Source: Sporolactobacillus sp. THM7-7 (GTDB lineage: Bacteria > Bacillota > Bacilli > Bacillales > Sporolactobacillaceae). From it: a stretch of DNA of 64,000 nt. This document shows, in pieces, positions 56,331-64,000 of the stretch (positions are counted from its first letter, which is position 1; every line of letters starts with the position of its first letter). The position numbers and the translations under genes are program-made. The notes under the pieces are model-generated. The model saw only the letters and a list, made by a program, of their open reading frames with translations. It was not told the origin of the DNA and did not search any database. Location of the stretch: positions 45,280 through 109,279 of the forward strand of contig NZ_SEMB01000006.1 of NCBI RefSeq assembly GCF_004153225.1, read 5' to 3'.

Positions 56331-57419
56331 ATGTTCAAACCCCATTTGTCCCGCCTCAAGGCTTATGAACCCGGCCCTTCTATCAAAGAGATAAAAAAAG
56401 CATACGGACTGGATCGGCTGATCAAGCTTGATGCTAATGAAAATGTGTATGGCGCTTCCCCGAAAGTGGGCGAAGCGATCGCCAAATCCGCCCTTCTTCC
56501 TTCTCTGTATCCGGACAGCACGGACGGCGACGTCAGAGGCGAACTGGCTAGACTTCTCGGCGCAAGACCCGGGCAGTTTCTCTTTGGATGCGGCCTTGAT
56601 GAAATTATTGCTTTGGTCAGCCGCGCCCTGCTCTCACCCGGCGACAACATCGTCATGGCCTGGCCGACGTTTTATGAATATCACAACCATGCCCAGATTC
56701 AAGGGGCAGAGACTAAAAAAGTCCCTTGCGACGCAAACGGCAGGCATGATTTAAAAGGCATGCTCGATGCGATCGACTCACACACCCGAATGGTCTGGAT
56801 CTGCAATCCGAACAACCCGACCGGAACCTATGTTCATGCAGCAGAACTGGCCGATTTTCTCCGCCAGGTGCCTCAGGATGTAGCCGTTCTCCTCGATGAG
56901 GCTTATATCGATTTTGTCGATGCGAAAGATTTCCCTCATTCGCTGGATTTATTGGCTGCGTACCCGAATCTGCTCGTCATGAGAACATTTTCCAAATCAT
57001 ACGGACTCGCTTCTTTTCGAATCGGATATGCGATCGGGCAAGAGCGGCTGATTCAGGAGCTGAACAAAGTGCGGCCGCCGTTTAACACGACGCGCCTCAG
57101 TCAAATCGCTGCTTACGCGGCTTTGAAGGATCAGTCGTTCATCAAAGCGTGCATCCGGAAAAATCATGAAGTCCGAAAGATGATGACCGCTTTTTTTGAT
57201 AAAAGACAGATTCCCTATTATCCATCACAGACCAATTTTATTTATATAAAAACAGAAAACCCGCAAGTAATCGTCGAACAGTGCAGGCGAAAGGGATTCT
57301 TGATCCAAGGTTTCCAGGACGGAGTGCGTGTCACGATCGGCAAAATGAGCGATATGCAAGATTTTCTTCACGTCATAGAGGATTGTCTGTCGGACGCCCC
57401 TGCCGAACCGAAAGTCTGA
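56331..57419 (+). CDS. hisC: Histidinol-phosphate aminotransferase (possibly aromatic aminotransferase)
   Basis: A 362-residue class I/II PLP aminotransferase. DANENVYGASPKV opens the family, CNPNNPTGTYV binds PLP, and Lys222 in RTFSKSYGLASFRIGYA forms the Schiff base. HisC proteins of Bacillales also transaminate aromatic 2-oxoacids. The divergent DAHP synthase and the absence of other his genes make that role plausible here. ATG 56331 follows AGGGAGTG. It is separated from the serine genes by their own promoter and T-box. Confidence 0.88.
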   Translation: MFKPHLSRLKAYEPGPSIKEIKKAYGLDRLIKLDANENVYGASPKVGEAIAKSALLPSLYPDSTDGDVRGELARLLGARPGQFLFGCGLDEIIALVSRALLSPGDNIVMAWPTFYEYHNHAQIQGAETKKVPCDANGRHDLKGMLDAIDSHTRMVWICNPNNPTGTYVHAAELADFLRQVPQDVAVLLDEAYIDFVDAKDFPHSLDLLAAYPNLLVMRTFSKSYGLASFRIGYAIGQERLIQELNKVRPPFNTTRLSQIAAYAALKDQSFIKACIRKNHEVRKMMTAFFDKRQIPYYPSQTNFIYIKTENPQVIVEQCRRKGFLIQGFQDGVRVTIGKMSDMQDFLHVIEDCLSDAPAEPKV

Positions 57420-57435
57420 CAGGAAAAATTTTTTC

Positions 57436-57464
57436 TTTACAAAGTAACAGATTACTGTTACAAT
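57436..57464 (+). promoter_or_regulatory. Promoter of the serine-biosynthesis operon
   Basis: TTTACA (57436-57441), a 17-base spacer, then TACAAT (57459-57464). It lies directly upstream of the T-box leader. Confidence 0.75.
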
Positions 57465-57474
57465 TTGTACGCAA

Positions 57475-57745
57475 TCAATAATAGAAGATGGACATCGTAA
57501 TGAAGAAGACAACAGATCGCTGGAGATGCGCTGTCAGAGAGCCGGTTATTGCTGTGACCCGGTGCGGTTTCCCCGATCTTAGCCCTTCTGAACCGATCGG
57601 CTGAATAGAAAGTAGGCCAGTCCGGCACAGACCGTTATCGCAAGATGAGGCTGTCCCCTCGAATACGGGACAGCGAATAAGGGTGGCACCACGGTTATCA
57701 ACGTCCCTTGCAGCATGAAAGAAACATGCTGTGGGGACGTTTTTA
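57475..57745 (+). promoter_or_regulatory. T-box leader (probably serine-responsive)
   Basis: Uncharged-tRNA-sensing leader RNA. The T-box sequence AGGGTGGCACCACGG is at 57680-57694. The competing terminator AACGTCCC ... GGGACGTTTTT is at 57699-57744. A helix GCTGTCCC/GGGACAGC precedes the T-box at about 57644-57671. Stem I contains AGAGAGCCGG and ends near CTGAATAGAAAGTAGG. The candidate specifier is AGC (Ser) at 57581-57583 by alignment to the usual CCUU-GAAC context; UCU at 57587-57589 is an alternative. Genes downstream make serine, so a tRNA-Ser response is consistent. Confidence 0.88.
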
Positions 57746-57778
57746 ATTTTTTTAAATAGAAAAGCAGAAAGGATGAGC

Positions 57779-58942
57779 ATGTTGTTTTTAGACCAGACGT
57801 ATCTATTTACTCCGGGACCGACACCGATTCCGAACCGCGTTAATGCAGCGATGGCCAGGCCTATGATCGGTCATCGGAGTCCCGATTTTTCCGCACTGCT
57901 TGAAGATGTCGCCACGCGGCTCAAACCCGTCTTCGGAACGAAGCACCCGGTTTATACGCTGACGAGCAGCGGGACATCCGCCCTTGAAGCCGCTGTGGTC
58001 AATACCGTCGCAGAAGGGGAACATGCCGTCGTCGTTGTCGCTGGATCTTTTGGCGACCGGCTGGCCACCATCGCGGAGAACTACGGCGTCGCTGTACACC
58101 GTTTGAATATCGAGTGGGGCAAATCTTGTTCTCCGGAAGAACTTGAGGATTTTCTTAAAGGACTGTCCGGTACCCCGATCAAAGCGGTGTTCGCCACATT
58201 CAATGAAACGTCTACCGGGGTACTGAATCCGGTCCGCGCGCTCGGCGAGGTGGTCAAACGCCTGACGGACGCTCTCTTTATCGTTGACGGCGTTAGCTGC
58301 GTCGGCGCCGTTCCGGTCGATCTGGAAAAAGATCACATCGATCTGCTTGTGACGAGCTCTCAGAAGGCGCTGATGCTTCCGCCCGGTCTCGCTTTCGTCG
58401 CGTTCAGCGATGAAGGATTGCGTGCGATCGAAGGCTGCAAAGGAAAACGTTTCTACCTGGATCTTAATCGATATATTAAATCTTATGAAACACAAAAATC
58501 GACGCCGTTCACTCCGGCCGTGTCACTCATCGCAGGAGCCCAGGAAGTCTGCACCATGATCGAAGAAGAAGGCTGGGACAATGTCATTAAGCGCCATACT
58601 CTGTTGAGGGATATGACTCGGGCAGGCGTACAAGCTTTGGGCCTGCCGCTTCTGACAGCCGACGCGGACGCCTCTCCGACCGTCACGTCGGTGAAACCGG
58701 ACACGCTGCCCGCTCCCGACATTCAAAAAGCGCTGAAATCCGATTTTTCAATCACCATCGCCGGCGGACAAAAGAAATTGAAAGGGAAAATTTTCCGAAT
58801 CGGCCACATGGGCTACTGCACGCCGTTCGATGTACTCAAAGTGTTGAGCGCCCTCGAACTGACACTTGTCACATTCGGACAGGAACCTAAGCTCGGAGCC
58901 GCAGTCAAAAAAGCGGAGGAGGTCTGGATTAAGCATGTATAA
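57779..58942 (+). CDS. Class V aminotransferase (AGXT/SgaA type), probable phosphoserine aminotransferase role
   Basis: A 387-residue PLP enzyme of the alanine-glyoxylate / serine-pyruvate aminotransferase group: LFTPGPTPIPNRVNAAM, TLTSSGTSALEAAV, and Lys196 in VTSSQKALMLPPGLAF. It is not the usual SerC type, but it is in one T-box-controlled operon with serA, which suggests that it provides the phosphohydroxypyruvate aminotransferase step. AGAAAGG sets ATG 57779. Its stop overlaps the serA start by eight bases. Other activities (glyoxylate, alanine) cannot be excluded. Confidence 0.82.
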   Translation: MLFLDQTYLFTPGPTPIPNRVNAAMARPMIGHRSPDFSALLEDVATRLKPVFGTKHPVYTLTSSGTSALEAAVVNTVAEGEHAVVVVAGSFGDRLATIAENYGVAVHRLNIEWGKSCSPEELEDFLKGLSGTPIKAVFATFNETSTGVLNPVRALGEVVKRLTDALFIVDGVSCVGAVPVDLEKDHIDLLVTSSQKALMLPPGLAFVAFSDEGLRAIEGCKGKRFYLDLNRYIKSYETQKSTPFTPAVSLIAGAQEVCTMIEEEGWDNVIKRHTLLRDMTRAGVQALGLPLLTADADASPTVTSVKPDTLPAPDIQKALKSDFSITIAGGQKKLKGKIFRIGHMGYCTPFDVLKVLSALELTLVTFGQEPKLGAAVKKAEEVWIKHV

Positions 58943-60536
58943 AGTGATCGTTACAGATTCAATCAGCGAGACGGGACTTCAGGCTCTGCACAGCCACCCC
59001 GACTGCCAGGTGGATCTTGAAACCAATCTGACAAACGAACAGCTGATTGACAGAGTCCGCGACTACGACGCGCTGATTGTCCGTAGCCAGACTCAGGTAA
59101 CAAAAGAGATTATTCAGGCGGCGGACCGTCTGAAAGTCATCGCCCGCGCCGGCGTCGGCGTGGATAATATCGACATTGACGCGGCAACGGAAAAAGGCGT
59201 GATCGTCATTAACGCGCCGTCAGGAAACACGATGGCTGCAACGGAACATACGTTGGCCATGATGCTGTCGCTCGCCCGTAATATTCCGCAAGCTTACGGG
59301 TCACTGACGTCCGGCAAGTGGGAACGAAAGCATTTTAAAGGTGTAGAACTCTATCAGAAGACGCTCGGCGTCGTCGGGATGGGCCGCATCGGGACAGAAG
59401 TCGCAAAACGGGCAAAAGGGTTCCAGATGAATATCCTCGGCTACGATCCGTTCCTCACGGAAGAAAGAGCGAAAAAACTTGGTGTTATAAAGGCCGAGCT
59501 GGATGAAATCGCTGAAAAAGCGGATTTCATTACCGTTCATACACCGCTCACTCCGGAGACGCGCGGTCTGATCGACGCCGCATTCCTGGAAAAAACGAAG
59601 AAGGGCGTCCGAATCATCAATTGCGCGCGCGGGGGGATCATCGATGAAAAAGCGCTTGTCGACGCAGTGAACAGCGGACATGTCGCCGGTGCCGCCATCG
59701 ATGTGTTTGTGCACGAACCGCCGGAAAATCCCGAGCTGACAAACAATCCTCACATCATCGTGACCCCGCACCTCGGTGCCTCGACCGAGGAGGCTCAGGA
59801 AAAAGTCGCACAGTCTGTCAGCGAAGAAATTATCGATATTTTCACAACCGGCGCCGTGCAGCATGCGCTCAATCTGCCGCATATTTCATCAGCGGTTCAG
59901 CAGAAGATTAAACCATACCTGACGCTTAGCGAGCAGATGGCCGAACTTCTGATGCAGATTTTCCAGAAGGCTCCGGAGCAGATTAAAATCAATTATTACG
60001 GGGAACTCTTTTTGGAAGAGACCGGCCTTCTCACGAGGCAGATGATCAAAGCCCTGCTTTCCTTCTATCTTGACAAGTCGGTCAATATCGTCAACGTCAT
60101 GCAGGTGCTGAAAACGCACGGCCTTTCTTACAGTGTGCAGAAAAACGCCGCCCACAAAGGATTTACTAACTTTATTGAACTGGAAATAGCGAACGGAGCG
60201 GAAAAGGCGACTATCGGCTGCACCGTCCTGAATGGATTCGGCGGCCGTATCGTATCCATTAACGGCTATCGGTTCGATATGGAACCGGAACAATATTTGC
60301 TTTACATCAAGCACATCGACGTTCCGGGCATGATCGGCAACGTCGGCTCTTTGCTCGGTAAGAATCACATCAACATTGGCAGCATGTATGTCGGACGGAA
60401 AAACATCGGGGGCGAAGCAGTGATGATCCTGACCGTCGACAAACCGGTGAACGACGCCGTACGCACCGACCTTCTCTCACTCCCTGATCTACACGACGTC
60501 CAATTCGTTGAAATTGATATTCCGGAAAAAGCGTAA
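58935..60536 (+). CDS. serA: D-3-phosphoglycerate dehydrogenase
   Basis: A 533-residue enzyme that oxidises 3-phosphoglycerate, committing carbon to serine. The catalytic domain has [13 protein letters not shown] and [18 protein letters not shown], the NAD fold [15 protein letters not shown], the Arg/Glu/His set [13 protein letters not shown] and [12 protein letters not shown]. An intervening domain and a C-terminal ACT domain ([20 protein letters not shown]) follow, the long form that may be serine-inhibited. ATG 58935 is inside the preceding gene, with GGAGGAGG upstream. It is the last gene of the operon. Confidence 0.96.
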   Translation: MYKVIVTDSISETGLQALHSHPDCQVDLETNLTNEQLIDRVRDYDALIVRSQTQVTKEIIQAADRLKVIARAGVGVDNIDIDAATEKGVIVINAPSGNTMAATEHTLAMMLSLARNIPQAYGSLTSGKWERKHFKGVELYQKTLGVVGMGRIGTEVAKRAKGFQMNILGYDPFLTEERAKKLGVIKAELDEIAEKADFITVHTPLTPETRGLIDAAFLEKTKKGVRIINCARGGIIDEKALVDAVNSGHVAGAAIDVFVHEPPENPELTNNPHIIVTPHLGASTEEAQEKVAQSVSEEIIDIFTTGAVQHALNLPHISSAVQQKIKPYLTLSEQMAELLMQIFQKAPEQIKINYYGELFLEETGLLTRQMIKALLSFYLDKSVNIVNVMQVLKTHGLSYSVQKNAAHKGFTNFIELEIANGAEKATIGCTVLNGFGGRIVSINGYRFDMEPEQYLLYIKHIDVPGMIGNVGSLLGKNHINIGSMYVGRKNIGGEAVMILTVDKPVNDAVRTDLLSLPDLHDVQFVEIDIPEKA

Positions 60537-60541
60537 TTGCC

Positions 60542-60608
60542 CGTCACGTATCGCGTGACGACATGAAAAATCCCCGGCCGCAAAAAGCGGCTCCGGGGAT
60601 TTTTCTTT
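60542..60608 (+). terminator. Double hairpin terminator after serA
   Basis: A first stem CGTCACG/CGTGACG (60542-60560) is followed by ATCCCCGG/CCGGGGAT (60570-60600) and TTTTCTTTCT. The second is a standard terminator. Confidence 0.85.
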
Positions 60609-60736
60609 CTGCGTTAATAAATGGTCAAACGGTCAGCCGGTTTCCGGTTTAATGAAAAGAAAAGCTATAGCTTATCCGGCGTCAGAAGCTTAGCTCGCCA
60701 TGTTCCAGGCTGATGCGCAGGCGCCTCGAACAGCTT

Positions 60737-61885
60737 TTAGTTTCTGCTCATGCTGAGCACTAAGTCTTTGATATCCGACACAGAGTCGAGAATGTAGTCG
60801 GCGCCGTTCTCTTCAAACTCGGCGCGCGCTTTTTTTCCGGCAAGACCGGTCAGAACGCCGGCAAAGCGGCAGCCGATCTGTCTCGCGGCGAGCAAGTCGG
60901 CGAGCGAATCGCCGACAATCAAGACTTCGCTGCCGTTTCCTAGCTTTTCCGGTTCGCGTGCCGTCCACCTGAGCGCATCGCTGTCTTTCCCGTGATAGGC
61001 TAAAAGATAAGTAAACGGATGGGGCTTGGCAAGCGGAGCGGCATTAAATGTCTTTTCAGCCGACAGTACATCGTCCGCTGTCACAATGTGATTCTCATCG
61101 AGTGTATCCAGCCAGTTCAGATAAGCGAATGGTTTGAATGTTTCAAGGCGCGGCCGTCCGGTGCCGATGCCGACCTTCAGACCGTTTTCCCGAAAAGCCA
61201 GAAACATATCCCGGATCGCCGAAGGGTCCGCAAGCGTCACCTCTTCGTGCAGAAATCCCTTCTTTCCGGGCTGAACCGACGGCTCGCCGGTTGACGAGAG
61301 AATATTTTCATCCCCGACATACCATTCCTGTGAAGCATGCTCGCCGATATGCCAAAAGGTGCTTTTTGGCTTAAAAACGTCCGTATGAATGCCGAGCCGT
61401 TTTTCCGCTACCCGATTCAGATAATCGATCAGCCCCTGTTTCGTTACGTCCGTTCCCGAAAAATCACGCAAAAATTGATCAAAGTCCGGTTTAACCGGAT
61501 ATTGGTCAAACCATTTCTTAAAGGACTTAAGCGTCTCTCGATCAATCGGCTTCTGCAGCAGAGCGGACGCCTCTTTGCGGATCCGGTCCGGGAGCTGTCC
61601 GGCCAGGTGGATCAGCTGATCGGATATCGTCATATAAATCATGTCCCAGTTCGCGTTCATCCCCCGGGACTTCATGAAATTCAGTACGTTATCTCCCACG
61701 AATACTTTCGCGCGAATTTCCGCGATTTCCTCATCGCTGTAGACGGTCTTAAAGTCTTTTGCATTCCCGAGGCCAAGGTAGTTCTGACTCATCAACAGTT
61801 CCCAGACCGTGAGCGCCGAAGCGTCGAAATACCGCTCCTCGCTCAGGAATACGCCGTCCACGTCAAATAAAATGGTCTTAATCAT
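60737..61885 (-). CDS. HAD-superfamily hydrolase
   Basis: A 382-residue phosphatase-like protein. Motif I FDVDGVFLSEER (Asp8, Asp10) is at the N-terminus. A large helical cap of about 200 residues follows, then VGIGTGRPRLETF and the C-terminal motif LIVGDSLADLLAARQIGC. The cap is longer than in typical phosphoglycolate-phosphatase relatives, so the substrate is unclear. The frame can start at GTG 61888, but ATG 61885 fits better. It stands alone. I recognise the superfamily but no named member. Confidence 0.82.
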   Translation of the reverse strand: MIKTILFDVDGVFLSEERYFDASALTVWELLMSQNYLGLGNAKDFKTVYSDEEIAEIRAKVFVGDNVLNFMKSRGMNANWDMIYMTISDQLIHLAGQLPDRIRKEASALLQKPIDRETLKSFKKWFDQYPVKPDFDQFLRDFSGTDVTKQGLIDYLNRVAEKRLGIHTDVFKPKSTFWHIGEHASQEWYVGDENILSSTGEPSVQPGKKGFLHEEVTLADPSAIRDMFLAFRENGLKVGIGTGRPRLETFKPFAYLNWLDTLDENHIVTADDVLSAEKTFNAAPLAKPHPFTYLLAYHGKDSDALRWTAREPEKLGNGSEVLIVGDSLADLLAARQIGCRFAGVLTGLAGKKARAEFEENGADYILDSVSDIKDLVLSMSRN

Positions 61886-62016
61886 CACTTCACCGGTCCC
61901 TCTATTGTTTGTTTCAGTGTATCATAATTGCCGGATTTTGTCTGTCCCTTTTCTGCTTAAGTCCGCTGCGAGGTCAGAAGGTTCTGCCGCTTCATCGATG
62001 AAAACCGGCTCACCCT

Positions 62017-63000
62017 TTACTTTCCGGCGAGACCGCGGCCCTTCTTAGCTAAAATCATCCAGTTCTGCCCGCCGTTTGTCGTCCGATAGACATCGCCGCT
62101 TTTCGTTAAGAGAGCGGCTTCCTGATCGCTCACCGGGTTCCGGGCGATCTGGATAATCCGATCCTGCTCAACGGTCGCGATATCCAGATTGATTGTTTTT
62201 TTCGATTCGGGAATAATGTCGTAGAGTGCGGATTCCTTGTCGAAAGTAGCCGCAAGGAGCACAGGCTGGTCGCTGAATCCGTAAACCACGCTGCTGACAT
62301 TATGGCCACTTAGAAATGTTTCAAAATGGCGCCCGCCATCTTCGGTAAGAAGCAGGCCACGGGTCGTCGCCAGCGCAAGCACGCCCGCTTTATTGGGGTG
62401 GGCCGCCATTTGATTCACCTTGCCCTTTACCTCTGCAAGTGTTTGATGCGACCAGGTTTTCCCGACGTCAGACGAAGAAAAAAGGACAGGCGTCTTTTCG
62501 TCCGTTTTCAGTTGATACAGATCGTGCGACGCGAAACCCGCGGCCCATATCCCGCCGGACGCTTCTTCAGGACCCGGGATCGATCCCGATGAGCCGCCTG
62601 AGAGACTCTTCCGTTCCGCTGCCGTCTTCCCGGGAGACACTTGGACATACCCGCCTTTTACAGGCACCACGCCGGTACCGGCTGCCATCGCCTCATCGCT
62701 CTTTTTTTCCCATGTTCCCTTTTTATAAGAATAGGTCCCGGACTCCGCGGCGATCCACAGCTGTTTCCCATCGGATGAATATCCGGCCCCGATTCCCCGG
62801 TTAAAATAAACCGCTGTTCCGCTGTCGCCGCCAGCGGAACGAACCGTATAGATCAGCCAGACGGCCAACAGCAGGAGCAGCAAAATAAAAGCGATTTTGC
62901 CGACGAACAGCCAGAAAACGAGCCGGAAGCTTTTTTTGCCGGATCCACCTCTCAGCCGGCCTTGTTTTATATGGATCACTTTGCTGTTTTTTCTTACCAT
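62017..63000 (-). CDS. Membrane-anchored beta-propeller (BNR/Ycf48-like) protein
   Basis: A 327-residue protein with a basic cytosolic N-terminus, one membrane span at about 28-50 (VFWLFVGKIAFILLLLLLAVWLIY) and an outward domain. The domain has Asp-box-like repeats typical of propellers: FSSSDVGKTWSHQT, LTEDGGRHFETF and RTTNGGQNWMIL. It has a Ser/Gly-rich stretch (SLSGGSSGSIPG). ATG 63000 has a GGGG site. Function unknown; such proteins often bind partner membrane proteins. It lies on the same strand as the HAD gene, 131 bases upstream. Confidence 0.75.
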   Translation of the reverse strand: MVRKNSKVIHIKQGRLRGGSGKKSFRLVFWLFVGKIAFILLLLLLAVWLIYTVRSAGGDSGTAVYFNRGIGAGYSSDGKQLWIAAESGTYSYKKGTWEKKSDEAMAAGTGVVPVKGGYVQVSPGKTAAERKSLSGGSSGSIPGPEEASGGIWAAGFASHDLYQLKTDEKTPVLFSSSDVGKTWSHQTLAEVKGKVNQMAAHPNKAGVLALATTRGLLLTEDGGRHFETFLSGHNVSSVVYGFSDQPVLLAATFDKESALYDIIPESKKTINLDIATVEQDRIIQIARNPVSDQEAALLTKSGDVYRTTNGGQNWMILAKKGRGLAGK

Positions 63001-63073
63001 GTATGAAACAACCCCGTATTCATGATGTATGTGCTCAGGTTACGTGCCCGATCGTGGCCTCTCTTCCACAAGC

Positions 63074-63865
63074 TTATCTGCCGTCAAACAGATCGAACAG
63101 CCCGCCGGCTGCGCTGCCTTCGTCCTGTCTCCTTCCGGCAGGATTCCCCGGCATCGCGCTGAACACCCGGCTTGCCAGACGGCTGAACGGAAGGGACTGG
63201 ACAATCACTTTTCCCGGCCCCCTGAGCGTCGCAAAGAAAAGGCCTTCACCGCCGAACAGTGCCGTTTTGACCCCCTTGACGAACTCGATATCATAATCGA
63301 TTCGGCTCGTCATCGCCACGAGACAGCCAGTGTCGATTTTCAATGTTTCTCCGGATTCGAGGGTCATCTCCTTAATCATCCCGCCCGCATGAACAAAAGC
63401 GAGACCGTCCCCTTCTAATCTCTGCATGATAAATCCTTCGCCGCCGAAAAATCCTGTGCCGAGCCGCTTCTGAAAAGCGATGCCGACAGAGACTCCTTTC
63501 GCAGCACAAAGAAAAGCATCTTTCTGGCAGATCATTTCACCGTCCAGCAGGCTCAGATCAAGCGGAATGATTCTTCCCGGATAAGGGGAAGCAAAGGAGA
63601 CATGCTTCTTCCCCGCCCCCTCATTGGTAAAAGCCGTCATGAACAGACTCTCACCTGTCAGCAGCCGCTTCCCGGCACCAAATAATTTTCCCATTAGCCC
63701 CCGTTTATCGCTGCCGTCGCCGAAAATCGTCTCCATCCTGATCCCGTCATCCATCATCATAAAGCTGCCCGCTTCAGCAACAACCGTTTCCCCGGGGTCA
63801 AGCTCGATCTCGACGAACTGCATCTCCTGTCCCTCTATTTTGTAATCAATGTCGTGATTATTCAT
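63074..63865 (-). CDS. AIM24 / TIGR00266 family protein
   Basis: A 263-residue beta-sandwich protein of the AIM24 family. It starts [41 protein letters not shown], followed by [14 protein letters not shown] and the Gly-rich [27 protein letters not shown] and [17 protein letters not shown] repeats. ATG 63865 has GAGGAGGAG; the open frame runs to 63907 without family sequence. The family has no established biochemical role. It ends 73 bases before the propeller gene starts. Bases 63866-64000 show nothing further. Confidence 0.85.
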   Translation of the reverse strand: MNNHDIDYKIEGQEMQFVEIELDPGETVVAEAGSFMMMDDGIRMETIFGDGSDKRGLMGKLFGAGKRLLTGESLFMTAFTNEGAGKKHVSFASPYPGRIIPLDLSLLDGEMICQKDAFLCAAKGVSVGIAFQKRLGTGFFGGEGFIMQRLEGDGLAFVHAGGMIKEMTLESGETLKIDTGCLVAMTSRIDYDIEFVKGVKTALFGGEGLFFATLRGPGKVIVQSLPFSRLASRVFSAMPGNPAGRRQDEGSAAGGLFDLFDGR

Positions 63866-64000
63866 GCTGTCTCCTCCTCGTATATTAGTAGTAAGAGCTC
63901 GATCCAAGAGAATTTCCAGTTGGATCCGGATACCTGGAAGGACTCCTGGATTCCTATAGGAATTGTTTCAAAGCCTTTCGGCTTCCCTGTCAATTTAATA

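Overview
This window is a stretch of chromosome from a Gram-positive, endospore-forming Firmicute of the order Bacillales. The evidence is a YutH-type coat-associated protein, LytH, YunB, a pair of CotF-like coat proteins, SigI/RsgI, a SufCDSUB iron-sulfur operon with SufU, class Ib NrdIEF, LipM and a T-box leader. Gene order from about 4.3 to 25.6 kb follows, from my memory of that genome, the yumB-yut-yun-suf-gcvH-yusI block of Bacillus subtilis, with insertions and losses. Base composition looks near 48-50 % GC. A lineage such as Sporolactobacillaceae is possible but is only a guess. I see no prophage, transposase gene, CRISPR array, rRNA or tRNA.

Layout. 0-1.1 kb: start of pgi (cut by the window edge) and small membrane protein yuzA. 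1.1-4.2 kb: asnB and two divergent XRE regulators. 4.3-12.3 kb: yumB, yutM, dapF, a Cys-rich small protein, yuzB, yuzD, yutI, yutF-yutH, orphan HEPN protein yutE, a small basic protein and yutD. 12.5-16.4 kb: lytH, yunB, yunC, yunD. 16.8-22.1 kb: sufCDSUB, read right to left. 22.5-25.6 kb: sigI-rsgI, gcvH, yusI. 25.7-28 kb: two CotF-like coat genes, a secreted CAP-domain protein and a broken SGNH-hydrolase gene. 28-31.7 kb: nrdI-nrdE-nrdF behind two NrdR boxes. 31.9-35.5 kb: ppx-ppk. 35.9-43.1 kb: gltB-gltD facing gltC. 43.2-45.1 kb: lipM-lipA. 45.3-53.5 kb: a SNF2 helicase/SWIM pair and hom-thrC-thrB, enclosed by two oppositely oriented arrays of a 160-bp structured repeat. 53.6-60.5 kb: an RpiR regulator, DAHP synthase (aroA), hisC, and a T-box-controlled aminotransferase-serA serine pathway. 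60.7-63.9 kb: a HAD hydrolase, a membrane-anchored propeller protein and an AIM24-family protein.

The genes form several coherent modules: Fe-S assembly (suf, yutM, yutI, and lipA as a consumer); lipoate on GcvH (lipM, lipA, gcvH); amino-acid biosynthesis (asnB, dapF, gltBD, hom-thrCB, aroA, hisC, serA); nucleotide reduction; and polyphosphate turnover.

Most protein-coding content is ordinary core genome. The unusual material is between genes. A repeat family (ends like GTTYGAAAA ... CATCCTCT) occurs as 77-bp short forms, a 165-bp solo form and 160-bp tandem units; it often sits in 5' leaders and flanks the helicase-thr segment in inverted orientation. A 30-residue membrane peptide at 53.1 kb has its Shine-Dalgarno sequence buried in a perfect 13-bp hairpin. 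A five-unit 21-bp degenerate repeat lies upstream of hom. Coordinates of starts were chosen by ribosome-binding-site spacing and family length; no database searches were possible.
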